Shown: positions 7,138 to 14,361 of the stretch, piece after piece | Numbering within the stretch: position 1 is the stretch's first letter | Layout of the letters: every line of letters begins with the position of its first letter | Source: an uncultured Bacteroidaceae bacterium | Lineage (GTDB): Bacteria > Bacteroidota > Bacteroidia > Bacteroidales > Bacteroidaceae | DNA: 21,963 bases | Assembly (NCBI GenBank): GCA_904501945.1 | Contig: CAJGCU010000031.1 | Coordinates: 1-21,963 of the forward strand | Direction of reading: 5' to 3' | The notes under the pieces: model-generated | Told to the model about the DNA's origin: nothing | The model's input: the letters and a program-made list of their open reading frames with translations, nothing else | The model's database searches: none | Position numbers and translations under genes: made by a program

Positions 7138-8094
7138 TTAGTCAGGTTTTTTACGGAAAACGAATCGTGTAAAAACAGGAAGATGGTCGCTTATGCCACC
7201 TTTGTAAATAGGTCCAAGATAAGTTCTATGAGGTTTTTTTCCTCCATTAGTTTTGTCAGGTTCAACGAGAAACGGCAAATTGAGAACGCGAGACTTTTGA
7301 GGAATAAGATTTGTAGTATAAGTGAGGATATGGTCAATGAGCGACCACTCACCTTGATATTTATAGCTTCCCGGCTTGAGTTTAGCAGTCTGGTTTACAA
7401 ACACATTTTCTTTGGTCAAGTATTTGATTTGCTTCGAATTGTTTTCTGCATTGAAGTCACCCATTACAATTATATTGGGAGAGCGCCTGAAAAGGCGAAT
7501 AGAATCAATGTTTTCACCGAGGAATTCAATCACTCTTATGCTCAAATCGCGTGCTTCAGCACCACCACGTCTGGAAGGTAAATGCAGCACATATACATCA
7601 AGCGTATCTCCATTATTGATGGTTCCTGTAGCACGTAAGACATCACGTGTTGTTTGTTTCTTAAAAAAAACTCTAATATCTTGTTTTTCTATAAGATGGA
7701 ATGTGAATGGAGAGTAAAGTAAGGCCACATCAATGCCACGTTCATCATTTGAATGCGTCATGAGATATTGATAGCCCATGTTCCTCAATGAAGTGCGTTG
7801 AGTGAGATATGTCATGACACTGTCATTCTCCACTTCACATAATCCAATAAGATCAACAGGCCTTTCTTCGTCTGCCGCAGCAATTACCTTTCCCACTCCT
7901 TTCAGTTTCTTGTAAAGCCGCCCCATGTTCCATTTCCGCTCCCCTTCAGCACAATACTCAAAGTCGTCTTTCCCCTCATCATGAATCGTGTCGAAAGCAT
8001 TCTCAATGTTGTAAGACAATACCGTAAAATTCTGCTGTGCTCTCATCTGGTAGCACAACAAAATTACAAATATCATCAACACTTCCTTTTTCAT
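7138..8094 (-). CDS. Secreted endonuclease/exonuclease/phosphatase-family protein
   Basis: This is a metal-dependent phosphoesterase of the EEP fold (DNase I, sphingomyelinase, inositol-phosphatase superfamily). In the 318-residue protein residues 1-19 look like a signal peptide (MKKEV start, hydrophobic core, MRA before Q), so it likely acts outside the cytoplasm. Active-site elements in order are YNIEN with Asn29 and Glu31, LCEVEN with Glu87, HLPSRRGG with His171, GDFNAE with Asp213 and Asn215, and GISDHLPV with Asp303 and His304. All the catalytic residues expected of the fold are present. The substrate cannot be told from sequence; extracellular nuclease and sugar- or lipid-phosphate esterase are both possible. 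It has its own promoter (8289-8320) and a long leader, and stands 50 nt before the GNAT-parE operon. Confidence 0.88.
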   Translation of the reverse strand: MKKEVLMIFVILLCYQMRAQQNFTVLSYNIENAFDTIHDEGKDDFEYCAEGERKWNMGRLYKKLKGVGKVIAAADEERPVDLIGLCEVENDSVMTYLTQRTSLRNMGYQYLMTHSNDERGIDVALLYSPFTFHLIEKQDIRVFFKKQTTRDVLRATGTINNGDTLDVYVLHLPSRRGGAEARDLSIRVIEFLGENIDSIRLFRRSPNIIVMGDFNAENNSKQIKYLTKENVFVNQTAKLKPGSYKYQGEWSLIDHILTYTTNLIPQKSRVLNLPFLVEPDKTNGGKKPHRTYLGPIYKGGISDHLPVFTRFVFRKKPD

Positions 8095-8126
8095 GCTTTT
8101 CTATATATCGCAATCAATTCTTTATT

Positions 8127-8159
8127 AGCCATTTACAGATAGGAATGGTCTAAATGGCT
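8127..8159 (-). repeat. Hairpin in the nuclease-gene leader
   Basis: The perfect 9-bp arms AGCCATTTA (8127-8135) and TAAATGGCT (8151-8159) enclose a 15-nt loop. The hairpin lies 32 nt before the start codon of the secreted nuclease, inside the ~190-nt leader implied by the promoter at 8289-8320. It may affect translation or mRNA stability. Confidence 0.5.
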
Positions 8160-8288
8160 TGCTTATCTATAACAGAATTATTATGTATACTTCACAAAAA
8201 GATTCTAAAGCATATTTTATCATTATTTGCTTTTTTGTATAAAGCAATAGACTTGATTCCTGCTTAATGCTAAAAGCGTTTAATATTG

Positions 8289-8320
8289 CAAAGATACACC
8301 TTGCTTCATGAACGTACAAA
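8289..8320 (-). promoter_or_regulatory. Bacteroidota-type promoter of the nuclease gene
   Basis: The minus strand carries TTTG (8320-8317), then 20 nt, then TATCTTTG (8296-8289). This matches the Bacteroides consensus TTTG-N17-23-TAnnTTTG. Transcription would start near 8283 and give a leader of about 190 nt before ATG 8094. Confidence 0.7.
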
Positions 8321-8381
8321 AAAAATGTAGTTTTTGTTCAATCCATCAAATAAAATTCTTTCTTTCTTTTTTCTATGTGCT

Positions 8382-8434
8382 CACCGTCTGCATAATACTT
8401 CAAATACGGTGCTTTAAATATTATGCAGGCGGTG
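8382..8434. repeat. 15-bp hairpin with alternative pairing
   Basis: CACCGTCTGCATAAT (8382-8396) pairs with 8420-8434 over 15 positions with one G-U type mismatch; the loop is 23 nt. The first six bases, CACCGT, can instead pair perfectly with ACGGTG at 8406-8411 inside the loop, so two exclusive folds exist. There is no T-run on either side, so it is not a terminator. Confidence 0.6.
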
Positions 8435-8724
8435 GAGATAAATGAAGTTTGTTGATGACAATATATGGACTTCATTATTTCAAAAAAGATACTCGAATAT
8501 CTGAAGCGAACAGACATCTACTCATGAAGCAAATTATCTTTGGTGAACAAAGCGGATTCGCTTTCAGGTGTTTTTCTTTTTGGGAAAATGTAGTTGACTT
8601 TTGTTGTTATTGTGTGATGCTTTGTAAGTTTGCTATGGTCAGCGTCTGTTCTGCGTTTATCATAACTTGTCGTACAGAGGTTGAATATGCATGGAACGAT
8701 TACTGTATATGTATGTTTCCAAAG

Positions 8725-8766
8725 AAGCCGTGCATCAATGTACAAAGAACATTGGATACACGGCTT
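8725..8766 (-). terminator. Likely polA terminator hairpin
   Basis: The outer stem AAGCCGTG (8725-8732) pairs with CACGGCTT (8759-8766), and the inner stem CAATG (8736-8740) with CATTG (8750-8754), around a 9-nt loop. It begins 38 nt past the polA stop on the minus strand. The following minus-strand sequence CTTCTTTGG is only a weak T-run, so termination efficiency is uncertain. Confidence 0.55.
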
Positions 8767-8804
8767 GCATTGTTTTGAGTTTATTAAGCAGGTTTGGGGG
8801 AATC

Positions 8805-11693
8805 TTAGTGCGCTTCGAGCCAGTTTTCGCCCCATCCGCAATCGGCACATAGGGGAACGGATAGTTTGATGGCATTCTCCATCTCGTTGATTACCAAGGA
8901 CTGAAGAGATTCTTTTTCTTCTGGAACGACGGAGAAGTTGAGTTCGTCGTGTACTTGTAGAATCATCTTTGAACGCAGATTTTCTGTACGAATCCGGCGG
9001 TCTATATTGATCATGGCAACTTTGATGATATCGGCTGCTGTTCCTTGAATGGGGGCATTGATGGCATTTCGTTCTGCGTAGCCTCGGACAACGGCATTGC
9101 GAGAGTTGATGTCGGGCAATTGGCAGCGGCGGCCGAGTAGGGTAGCTGTGTAGCCTTGTTCCCGCGCTTTCTCGATGCTCTTGTCCATGTATTCTTTTAC
9201 GCCAGGATAGGTGGCGAAATACTCATCTATGAGTTGCCTTGCTTCGCTGCGGCTTACCTCCATGCGCTCTGCCAATCCAAAAGCTGAGATGCCGTAGATG
9301 ATGCCGAAGTTGGCAGTCTTGGCTTTGCGACGCATGTCGCTGGTTACATCTTGGATGGCCACCTTGAATATTTTGGCAGCTGTGGCTTGGTGGATGTCGT
9401 GGCCAGAATTGAAATCTTCAACCATGTTTTTGTCTTGGCTGAGATGTGCCATTAGGCGGAGTTCTATTTGACTGTAATCGGCAGAAAAGAACAGTTCGCC
9501 TTCATCGGGAATAAAGGTTTTGCGGACTTCTTTTCCGTTTTCGTCGCGAATAGGAATATTCTGCAAATTAGGGTTGCTTGAAGAGAGTCTTCCTGTAGAT
9601 GTAACAGCTTGATTATAAGACGTGTGGATATGTCCTGTTCGTGGGTTTACCAATTGTGGAAGGGCGTCTATGTAGGTGCTGAGAAGTTTCTTGTATCCTC
9701 TGTAGTCGAGTATCTTTTCTACAATGGGATGTTTGCTTTTCAGGGTGAGAAGCGTTGCCTCGTCGGTTACATATTGTCCCGTCTTTGTCTTTTTAGGTTT
9801 GGCGTCAATTTTGAGTTGGTCGAACAGTAATTCGCCAATCTGTTTAGGCGAGCTGACGTTCAATTTTTGTCCTGCTATTTCATGGATTTCTTGTTCGATG
9901 GCGTCCATCTTTTGGGTGAAGATGCGTGACGTTTCGCTGAGTGCTTCTTTGTCTATTCGGGCACCATTCATCTCCATTCGTGCCAGTACTGGAACCAGTG
10001 GCATTTCTATTTCGTCAAAGAGTTCGAATAAGCCTTTTTCGTGCAGTTCTTTTTCTAAGATGTTCTTCAGTTTTAGTGTCACATCAGCGTCTTCGGAAGC
10101 ATACTCATAGATTTCTTGTGGAGTTAGCTCGTGCATGGAACGCTGTTTCTTTCCTGAACCAATGAGTTCGTCAATGTGGATAGTCTTGTATTGGAGATAG
10201 ACCTCTGCAAGGTAATCCATATTATGACGAAGTTCTGGGGCGATGATGTAGTGCGCTATCATGGTGTCGAACATCTTTCCTTCTAAATGGATGCCGTAGT
10301 TGGCAAGCACCATCAAGTCGTATTTGATGTTCTGTCCAATTTTAAGGATGTGGCTTGATTCATACAGATTCTTAAACTTGTTGACAATTTTTAAGGCTTT
10401 GTCGAAATCTTCGCCTTCCCATTCTTCGTGATAGGGTATAGGTACATAGAAAGCTTCTCCTTCCTTGACAGCAAAGCTCAAACCGACCAGTTTTGCCGAC
10501 ATGGCATCAACAGAAGTGGTCTCTGTGTCTAAACTGATAAAATCGAAAGTCAATAATTTTGCAACTAATGCTTCTATTTCTTCTTCTGAATCAACAAGTT
10601 GGTATTTGTGCGGGGTCGTGTTTAAATCGCTGGGATTTGAAAAAAACAAGTCTCCTTGTCCGTCGGTTGCATTTTTTTGAGTATTTTGAGGGTCAGAAAC
10701 GGGTATTTGTACTTCTTGAGCAGGTGCTCCGAACAAATCTCCGCTGAAGAGGTCGGCTTGTAAGTTCTGGCTTTTTCCTTTTGTCTTTTTCTTTTCTGTG
10801 TCGGAAGGAAGGGTAGGGGTGCTGCTGTCGTTGAAGAGTTTTTTGCTGAGCGCGCGAAATTCGAGTCGCTCAAAAATTTCTCTCAATGCAGTTTCGTCAA
10901 TCGGTTCGCGTTTGAGATTGTCCAGATTGAGTGTGATAGGAACGTCTGTTTTGATGGCTGCAAGAAATTTCGACATCTTGATGTCTTCGATATGTTCTTC
11001 CACTTTCTTCTTCATGGCTCCCTTCAACTGATCGGTGTTGGCAAGCAGTGCCTCAATGCTTCCAAACTCCTTGATGAGCTTTACTGCTGTTTTTTCTCCA
11101 ACACCAGGGCATCCGGGATAGTTGTCGGATGAATCGCCCATCAAGCCCAGAAGGTCTATGACCTGCGCAACGTTTTCAATATTGTATTTTGCAATGATTT
11201 CTTTTTCGCCTATGATGTCAAATCCTCCATCGAATCGTGGTTTATATATCCTCACGTTCTTTCCGACAAGCTGTCCATAGTCTTTGTCGGGAGTCATCAT
11301 ATAAGTATCGATTTCATCGAGAGATTTGCTTTGTTGTGCGAGCGTGCCTATCACATCATCGGCTTCATAGCCGTTCACTTCAAGCACAGGGATTCGGTAG
11401 GCTTTTAGAATGTCCTTGATGATGGGCACAGCAAAGCGGATGCCTTCAGGGGTCTCTTCACGTTGTGCTTTATAATCAGGAAATGCGTCGTGGCGGAATG
11501 TCGGTCCATGGGGGTCAAATGCCACACCAATGTATTGCGGATTTTCCTTATTGAGAATTTCTTCAAGCGTATTGACAAAGCCGAGAATGGCGGATGTATT
11601 TTCGCCTTTGCTGTTGATGCGAGGGTTTTTGATGAAGCCGTAATAGGCTCTATAGATTAAAGCATACGCATCAAGTAGAAATAGTTTTTCCAT
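8805..11693 (-). CDS. polA: DNA polymerase I
   Basis: Pol I performs Okazaki-fragment processing and repair synthesis. All three domains are present in 962 residues. The 5' nuclease (about 1-288) includes GYEADDVIG (108-116), DKDYGQLV and GDSSDNYPGCPGVGEKTA. The 3'-5' exonuclease (about 365-560) has DTET with Asp389 and Glu391, KYDLMVL and the YxxxD motif (Tyr531, Asp535), so proofreading residues are intact. The polymerase (about 570-962) has Asp739 in SADYSQIELR, the O-helix KTANFGIIYG with Phe796, and Asp916 in QVHDE. A low-complexity linker (about 289-362) joins the first two domains. It contains two clamp-box-like peptides, QADLF (312-316) and QGDLF (346-350). The gene faces away from the polyprenyl synthase gene and stands alone on its transcript. 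Confidence 0.97.
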   Translation of the reverse strand: MEKLFLLDAYALIYRAYYGFIKNPRINSKGENTSAILGFVNTLEEILNKENPQYIGVAFDPHGPTFRHDAFPDYKAQREETPEGIRFAVPIIKDILKAYRIPVLEVNGYEADDVIGTLAQQSKSLDEIDTYMMTPDKDYGQLVGKNVRIYKPRFDGGFDIIGEKEIIAKYNIENVAQVIDLLGLMGDSSDNYPGCPGVGEKTAVKLIKEFGSIEALLANTDQLKGAMKKKVEEHIEDIKMSKFLAAIKTDVPITLNLDNLKREPIDETALREIFERLEFRALSKKLFNDSSTPTLPSDTEKKKTKGKSQNLQADLFSGDLFGAPAQEVQIPVSDPQNTQKNATDGQGDLFFSNPSDLNTTPHKYQLVDSEEEIEALVAKLLTFDFISLDTETTSVDAMSAKLVGLSFAVKEGEAFYVPIPYHEEWEGEDFDKALKIVNKFKNLYESSHILKIGQNIKYDLMVLANYGIHLEGKMFDTMIAHYIIAPELRHNMDYLAEVYLQYKTIHIDELIGSGKKQRSMHELTPQEIYEYASEDADVTLKLKNILEKELHEKGLFELFDEIEMPLVPVLARMEMNGARIDKEALSETSRIFTQKMDAIEQEIHEIAGQKLNVSSPKQIGELLFDQLKIDAKPKKTKTGQYVTDEATLLTLKSKHPIVEKILDYRGYKKLLSTYIDALPQLVNPRTGHIHTSYNQAVTSTGRLSSSNPNLQNIPIRDENGKEVRKTFIPDEGELFFSADYSQIELRLMAHLSQDKNMVEDFNSGHDIHQATAAKIFKVAIQDVTSDMRRKAKTANFGIIYGISAFGLAERMEVSRSEARQLIDEYFATYPGVKEYMDKSIEKAREQGYTATLLGRRCQLPDINSRNAVVRGYAERNAINAPIQGTAADIIKVAMINIDRRIRTENLRSKMILQVHDELNFSVVPEEKESLQSLVINEMENAIKLSVPLCADCGWGENWLEAH

Positions 11694-11713
11694 GTCGTTT
11701 TGTATTTTGTGTG

Positions 11714-11746
11714 TAAACTTACAAAAAATATTTGGGAAATCGGCAA
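11714..11746 (-). promoter_or_regulatory. Possible polA promoter
   Basis: The minus strand has TTG (11746-11744), 22 nt, then TAAGTTTA (11721-11714), which matches the -7 consensus TAnnTTTG at seven of eight positions. The box ends 20 nt before the polA ATG. The match is imperfect, so this is tentative. Confidence 0.3.
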
Positions 11747-11835
11747 TATTCGTTCTTATAGATGGAGAAAAGTTTGAAAAAAGTAGATTTATTCCGTTTG
11801 TTCATTCATTTGGGTTAATTTCTTGTATTAAGAAA

Positions 11836-11853
11836 AAAAAATAATTATTTTTT
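11836..11853. repeat. 18-bp A/T palindrome between divergent genes
   Basis: AAAAAATAATTATTTTTT is perfectly self-complementary and sits between the divergent polA and polyprenyl synthase genes, 26 nt before the -7 box of the latter. It may act as an A/T-rich upstream promoter element or simply reflect local base composition. Confidence 0.5.
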
Positions 11854-11878
11854 CTCCCGTTAACTCATTTTTTTGCAG

Positions 11879-11886
11879 TAACTTTG
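11879..11886 (+). promoter_or_regulatory. Putative -7 box of the polyprenyl synthase gene
   Basis: TAACTTTG matches the Bacteroidota -7 consensus exactly and ends 16 nt before ATG 11903, giving a leader of about 12 nt. No good TTG lies at the usual -33 distance; the region there is a T-run (11848-11853). Confidence 0.5.
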
Positions 11887-11902
11887 CATTTGTTTTTTGA
11901 GT

Positions 11903-12880
11903 ATGGATACATTGCTGCAGATAAGAAAACCTATAGGTACTGATATGGAGAAATACAAGCAAGTATTTGATTCATATCTGGTGCATTCTAATCCTATTTT
12001 ACAGAAGGTTTTGGAGACCATCGGTCGTAGGAAAGGGAAGATGATGAGGCCTATGCTCACGCTTCTTGCTGCTCGGCTGGTAGGAGGAGAGGCAAATGAA
12101 AATTCCATTTATACTGCTGCAGCATTCGAGTTTTTCCATACAGCAAGCCTTGTTCACGATGATGTCGTGGATGAGAGTGAAGAACGCCGTGGCCAGGAGT
12201 CTGTCAATAGTGCTTATGGCAATCAGGTGGCTGTTCTTACAGGCGATTTCATCCTTGCAAACGCGCTTCTTTGTGCAGCTAAGACAGGCAGCACGAAACT
12301 GATAGAGATTGTTTCTAAAGCAGCGCAGGATCTTGCTGACGGAGAACTTCTTCAGTTGAATAATTTACAGAATCAGTCGATTGGCGAAGAGGTATATTTT
12401 GACATCATCAAAAATAAGACAGCCGCTCTCTTTGCTGCTTGCGCAGAGGCAGGTGCAATGTCGGTTTCATCTGATGAAATGGATATTCTGCTGATGAAGG
12501 AATTTGGAGAATGCGTAGGAATATGCTTCCAGATTCGCGATGATATTTTCGACTATAACAAGGATGCGCAGATTGGCAAGCCTACAGGCAACGATATGAA
12601 GGAAGGGAAATTGACTCTCCCTGTTATCCATGCGTTGCTGAAGACAAGTGATGAGCAGATGCTTGATCTCGCTCGCAAAGTGAAATCAAGAAATGTTTCA
12701 CAAGAAGAAATCAATATTCTTGTCGATTTCACCAAGGAAAACGGAGGTATTGACTATGCAGAAACTGTCATGGGCAACTATGCAAAAAAAGCTAAGGGCC
12801 TGCTTACATCGTTCCCGGATTCAGATGTCAAGCAAGCCCTGAATATGTATGTCGATTATGTAATCGACCGAGCCATTTAA
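11903..12880 (+). CDS. Long-chain all-trans polyprenyl diphosphate synthase
   Basis: This enzyme adds isopentenyl units to an allylic diphosphate to build the polyprenyl tail used mainly for menaquinone. The 325-residue protein has the first aspartate-rich motif DDVVD followed by ESEERRG, and the second, DDIFD, after CFQIR. The residues 4 and 5 positions before the first motif are small (Ser, Ala in HTASLVHDD). In this family that leaves the product pocket open, so a long-chain (octaprenyl-like) product is inferred rather than farnesyl or geranylgeranyl. I chose ATG 11903 over an upstream in-frame TTG at 11897 because homologues begin MDxLxQIxxPI and the TTG would leave almost no leader. It is a single-gene unit ended by a hairpin at 12909-12963. 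Confidence 0.92.
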   Translation: MDTLLQIRKPIGTDMEKYKQVFDSYLVHSNPILQKVLETIGRRKGKMMRPMLTLLAARLVGGEANENSIYTAAAFEFFHTASLVHDDVVDESEERRGQESVNSAYGNQVAVLTGDFILANALLCAAKTGSTKLIEIVSKAAQDLADGELLQLNNLQNQSIGEEVYFDIIKNKTAALFAACAEAGAMSVSSDEMDILLMKEFGECVGICFQIRDDIFDYNKDAQIGKPTGNDMKEGKLTLPVIHALLKTSDEQMLDLARKVKSRNVSQEEINILVDFTKENGGIDYAETVMGNYAKKAKGLLTSFPDSDVKQALNMYVDYVIDRAI

Positions 12881-12908
12881 TCTCCTTTGTATTTCCTTTA
12901 CATGATGC

Positions 12909-12963
12909 TTCTTTTTCCATGTTAGTACCTGAAGTACTGAAATAGGGAAAAGGTGTTGTTTTT
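12909..12963 (+). terminator. Terminator of the polyprenyl synthase gene
   Basis: AGTAC (12924-12928) pairs with GTACT (12934-12938) around a 5-nt loop. The stem extends outwards through CTTTTTCC (12911-12918) against GGGAAAAG (12945-12952) with small bulges. A T-rich tail (TGTTGTTTTTATAC) follows on the plus strand. On the minus strand no T-run follows, so it would serve deoC poorly. Confidence 0.55.
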
Positions 12964-13002
12964 ATACATTTTTTGTGATTGGGTTGTATTGAACTGACGT
13001 TT

Positions 13003-13890
13003 TTAGAAGAATTTGATATCCTTTCCTTCTATGTCGGAAAGCAGTTTGTTTGCCAGCGAGCTGGTTCCAAGACGCAGCCACTGGTTGGTCAGCCATTTCT
13101 CGCCTAAAACTTCCTTGACAATAGTGTAGTAGGTGAGGGCGTCTTCAACCGTTTTCATTCCTCCAGCAGGCTTGAATCCAATCTGTATGCCCGTCTTTTC
13201 GTAATATTCCTTAATGGCTAGACACATCACGAATGCGGCCTCAGGAGTGGCAGCTGGCTCAAGTTTTCCTGTTGAGGTTTTGATGTAGTCTGCGCCGGCA
13301 TACATGGATAGAAGGCTAGCCTTTTTGATGTTGGAAGCTGTTCTAAGACATCCTGTTTCAAGGATAGTCTTGAGTTTCCTGTCTCCACAAACAGTCTTGA
13401 TTTCAGCGATTTCATCGCACATTCCTTCGTAGTCGCCAGCCAGGAATTTACCTACAGGAATGACGATGTCGATCTCTGTAGCACCATCTTTAATAGCAAG
13501 TGCTGTTTCTGCAATTTTAACTTCGATGAAAGATTGACTTGACGGGAAACATCCTGAAACACAGGCTATTTCTATGTCTTCACTTTCAAGGGTTTCGTGA
13601 CAAATTCTTGCAAAGTTTGGGTACACGCAGACGGTGGCCACATGGCCTAACTCTGGATAGATGTCATCGAATCTGTTGACTTTCTCAACAAATTTCAGAA
13701 CACTATCTTCGCTGTCTGTTGTCTGTAATGTAGTCAGTTCCACACTGTTAAGTAAGAACTTCTTAACCTCTTTCGTGTTATTTTCTTGCAGGTGCTCTTT
13801 GAGAAGAATCTCCACCTGACGCTTAATTTTCTGGTCATCCAGTTCTACATCGTACTGGTTTAAAATTTTGTTGTACTTGTTTTCTTCCAT
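13003..13890 (-). CDS. deoC: Deoxyribose-phosphate aldolase
   Basis: DeoC splits 2-deoxyribose 5-phosphate into acetaldehyde and glyceraldehyde 3-phosphate in deoxynucleoside breakdown. The 295-residue protein has the class I aldolase residues: Lys204 in DYIKTSTGK (Schiff-base lysine, Lys167 of E. coli), Lys240 in GFKPAGGM (Lys201 of E. coli) and Asp141 in TEIDIVIPVG (Asp102 of E. coli). The N-terminus is about 35-40 residues longer than in the E. coli enzyme, and ends the segment with a charged helix-like stretch (EENKYNKIL to KEVKKFL). It starts 4 nt after dtd and is the last gene of the mnmG-apt-uvrC-dtd-deoC run. I recall a MazG-type pyrophosphohydrolase between dtd and deoC in some Bacteroides; none is here. 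Confidence 0.95.
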   Translation of the reverse strand: MEENKYNKILNQYDVELDDQKIKRQVEILLKEHLQENNTKEVKKFLLNSVELTTLQTTDSEDSVLKFVEKVNRFDDIYPELGHVATVCVYPNFARICHETLESEDIEIACVSGCFPSSQSFIEVKIAETALAIKDGATEIDIVIPVGKFLAGDYEGMCDEIAEIKTVCGDRKLKTILETGCLRTASNIKKASLLSMYAGADYIKTSTGKLEPAATPEAAFVMCLAIKEYYEKTGIQIGFKPAGGMKTVEDALTYYTIVKEVLGEKWLTNQWLRLGTSSLANKLLSDIEGKDIKFF

Positions 13891-13894
13891 AAGA

Positions 13895-14347
13895 TTATTC
13901 TTTGTTTTTAGTATCCATGCAAATGGTTACAGGACCGTCGTTTAATAGTTCTACTTTCATGTCTGCTCCGAATTCGCCTGTATAAATTTCTTTACCTAAA
14001 TTCTCTGATAGAACCGCACAGAATCGTTCGTATAGCGGTACTGTAATCTCGTGGCTGCCTGCTCGCAGATAGGAAGGCCTGTTGCCTTTTTTGTAACTTG
14101 CCCATAACGTGAATTGGCTGACCACAAGAATGTCTCCTCCTGTGTCCAGAATGGATTTGTTCATGACCCCGTTCTCGTCGTCAAAAACTCTCAATCCGCA
14201 GATTTTTTTTGCGAGCCATTGTATATCTTCTTCTGTATCAGCATTTTCACATCCAAGCAGAACGAGATAACCTTTTCCTATAGAGGATTTCACTTCACTA
14301 TTGATAGTAACTGAAGCTTTTGAAACTCTTTGTATAACTGTTCTCAT
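13895..14347 (-). CDS. dtd: D-aminoacyl-tRNA deacylase
   Basis: DTD removes D-amino acids (and glycine from tRNA-Ala) that were wrongly attached to tRNA. The 150-residue protein begins with the family signature MRTVIQRVSKASVTI. It has the active-site motif SQFTL (77-81), the AGS/KKGNRPS region (86-98) and the Gly-cisPro motif in NDGPVT (136-141, Gly138-Pro139), which enforces chiral selectivity. It starts 14 nt after uvrC and ends 4 nt before deoC, so it is co-transcribed. Confidence 0.96.
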   Translation of the reverse strand: MRTVIQRVSKASVTINSEVKSSIGKGYLVLLGCENADTEEDIQWLAKKICGLRVFDDENGVMNKSILDTGGDILVVSQFTLWASYKKGNRPSYLRAGSHEITVPLYERFCAVLSENLGKEIYTGEFGADMKVELLNDGPVTICMDTKNKE

Positions 14348-14361
14348 ATCATCTTATATAT

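Larger units (their letters stand above)
8095..8804. other. 710-nt gene-free, hairpin-rich gap
   Basis: No frame here looks like a real protein; the two ~110-codon frames on opposite strands are Cys-rich, of low quality and cross hairpins. The gap holds leader hairpins of the nuclease gene (8127-8159; TTGCTTT/AAAGCAA at 8227-8247), a good minus-strand promoter (8289-8320), a 15-bp hairpin with an alternative fold (8382-8434), an 8-bp inverted repeat (8441-8448 with 8469-8476), a loose stem at 8501-8567 followed by a plus-strand T-rich run, and a likely polA terminator (8725-8766). A small RNA is possible but not shown. Confidence 0.6.

Noticed and set aside
8449..8850. Two frames of about 110 codons on opposite strands in the gap after polA
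   Set aside because: Both are Cys-rich, without recognisable motifs. They cross predicted hairpins (8501-8567 and 8725-8766), and the minus-strand frame starts inside polA.
11897..11902. TTG start two codons before ATG 11903 in the polyprenyl synthase gene
   Set aside because: Homologues start at MDxLxQI, and the TTG lies at the expected transcription start with almost no leader.
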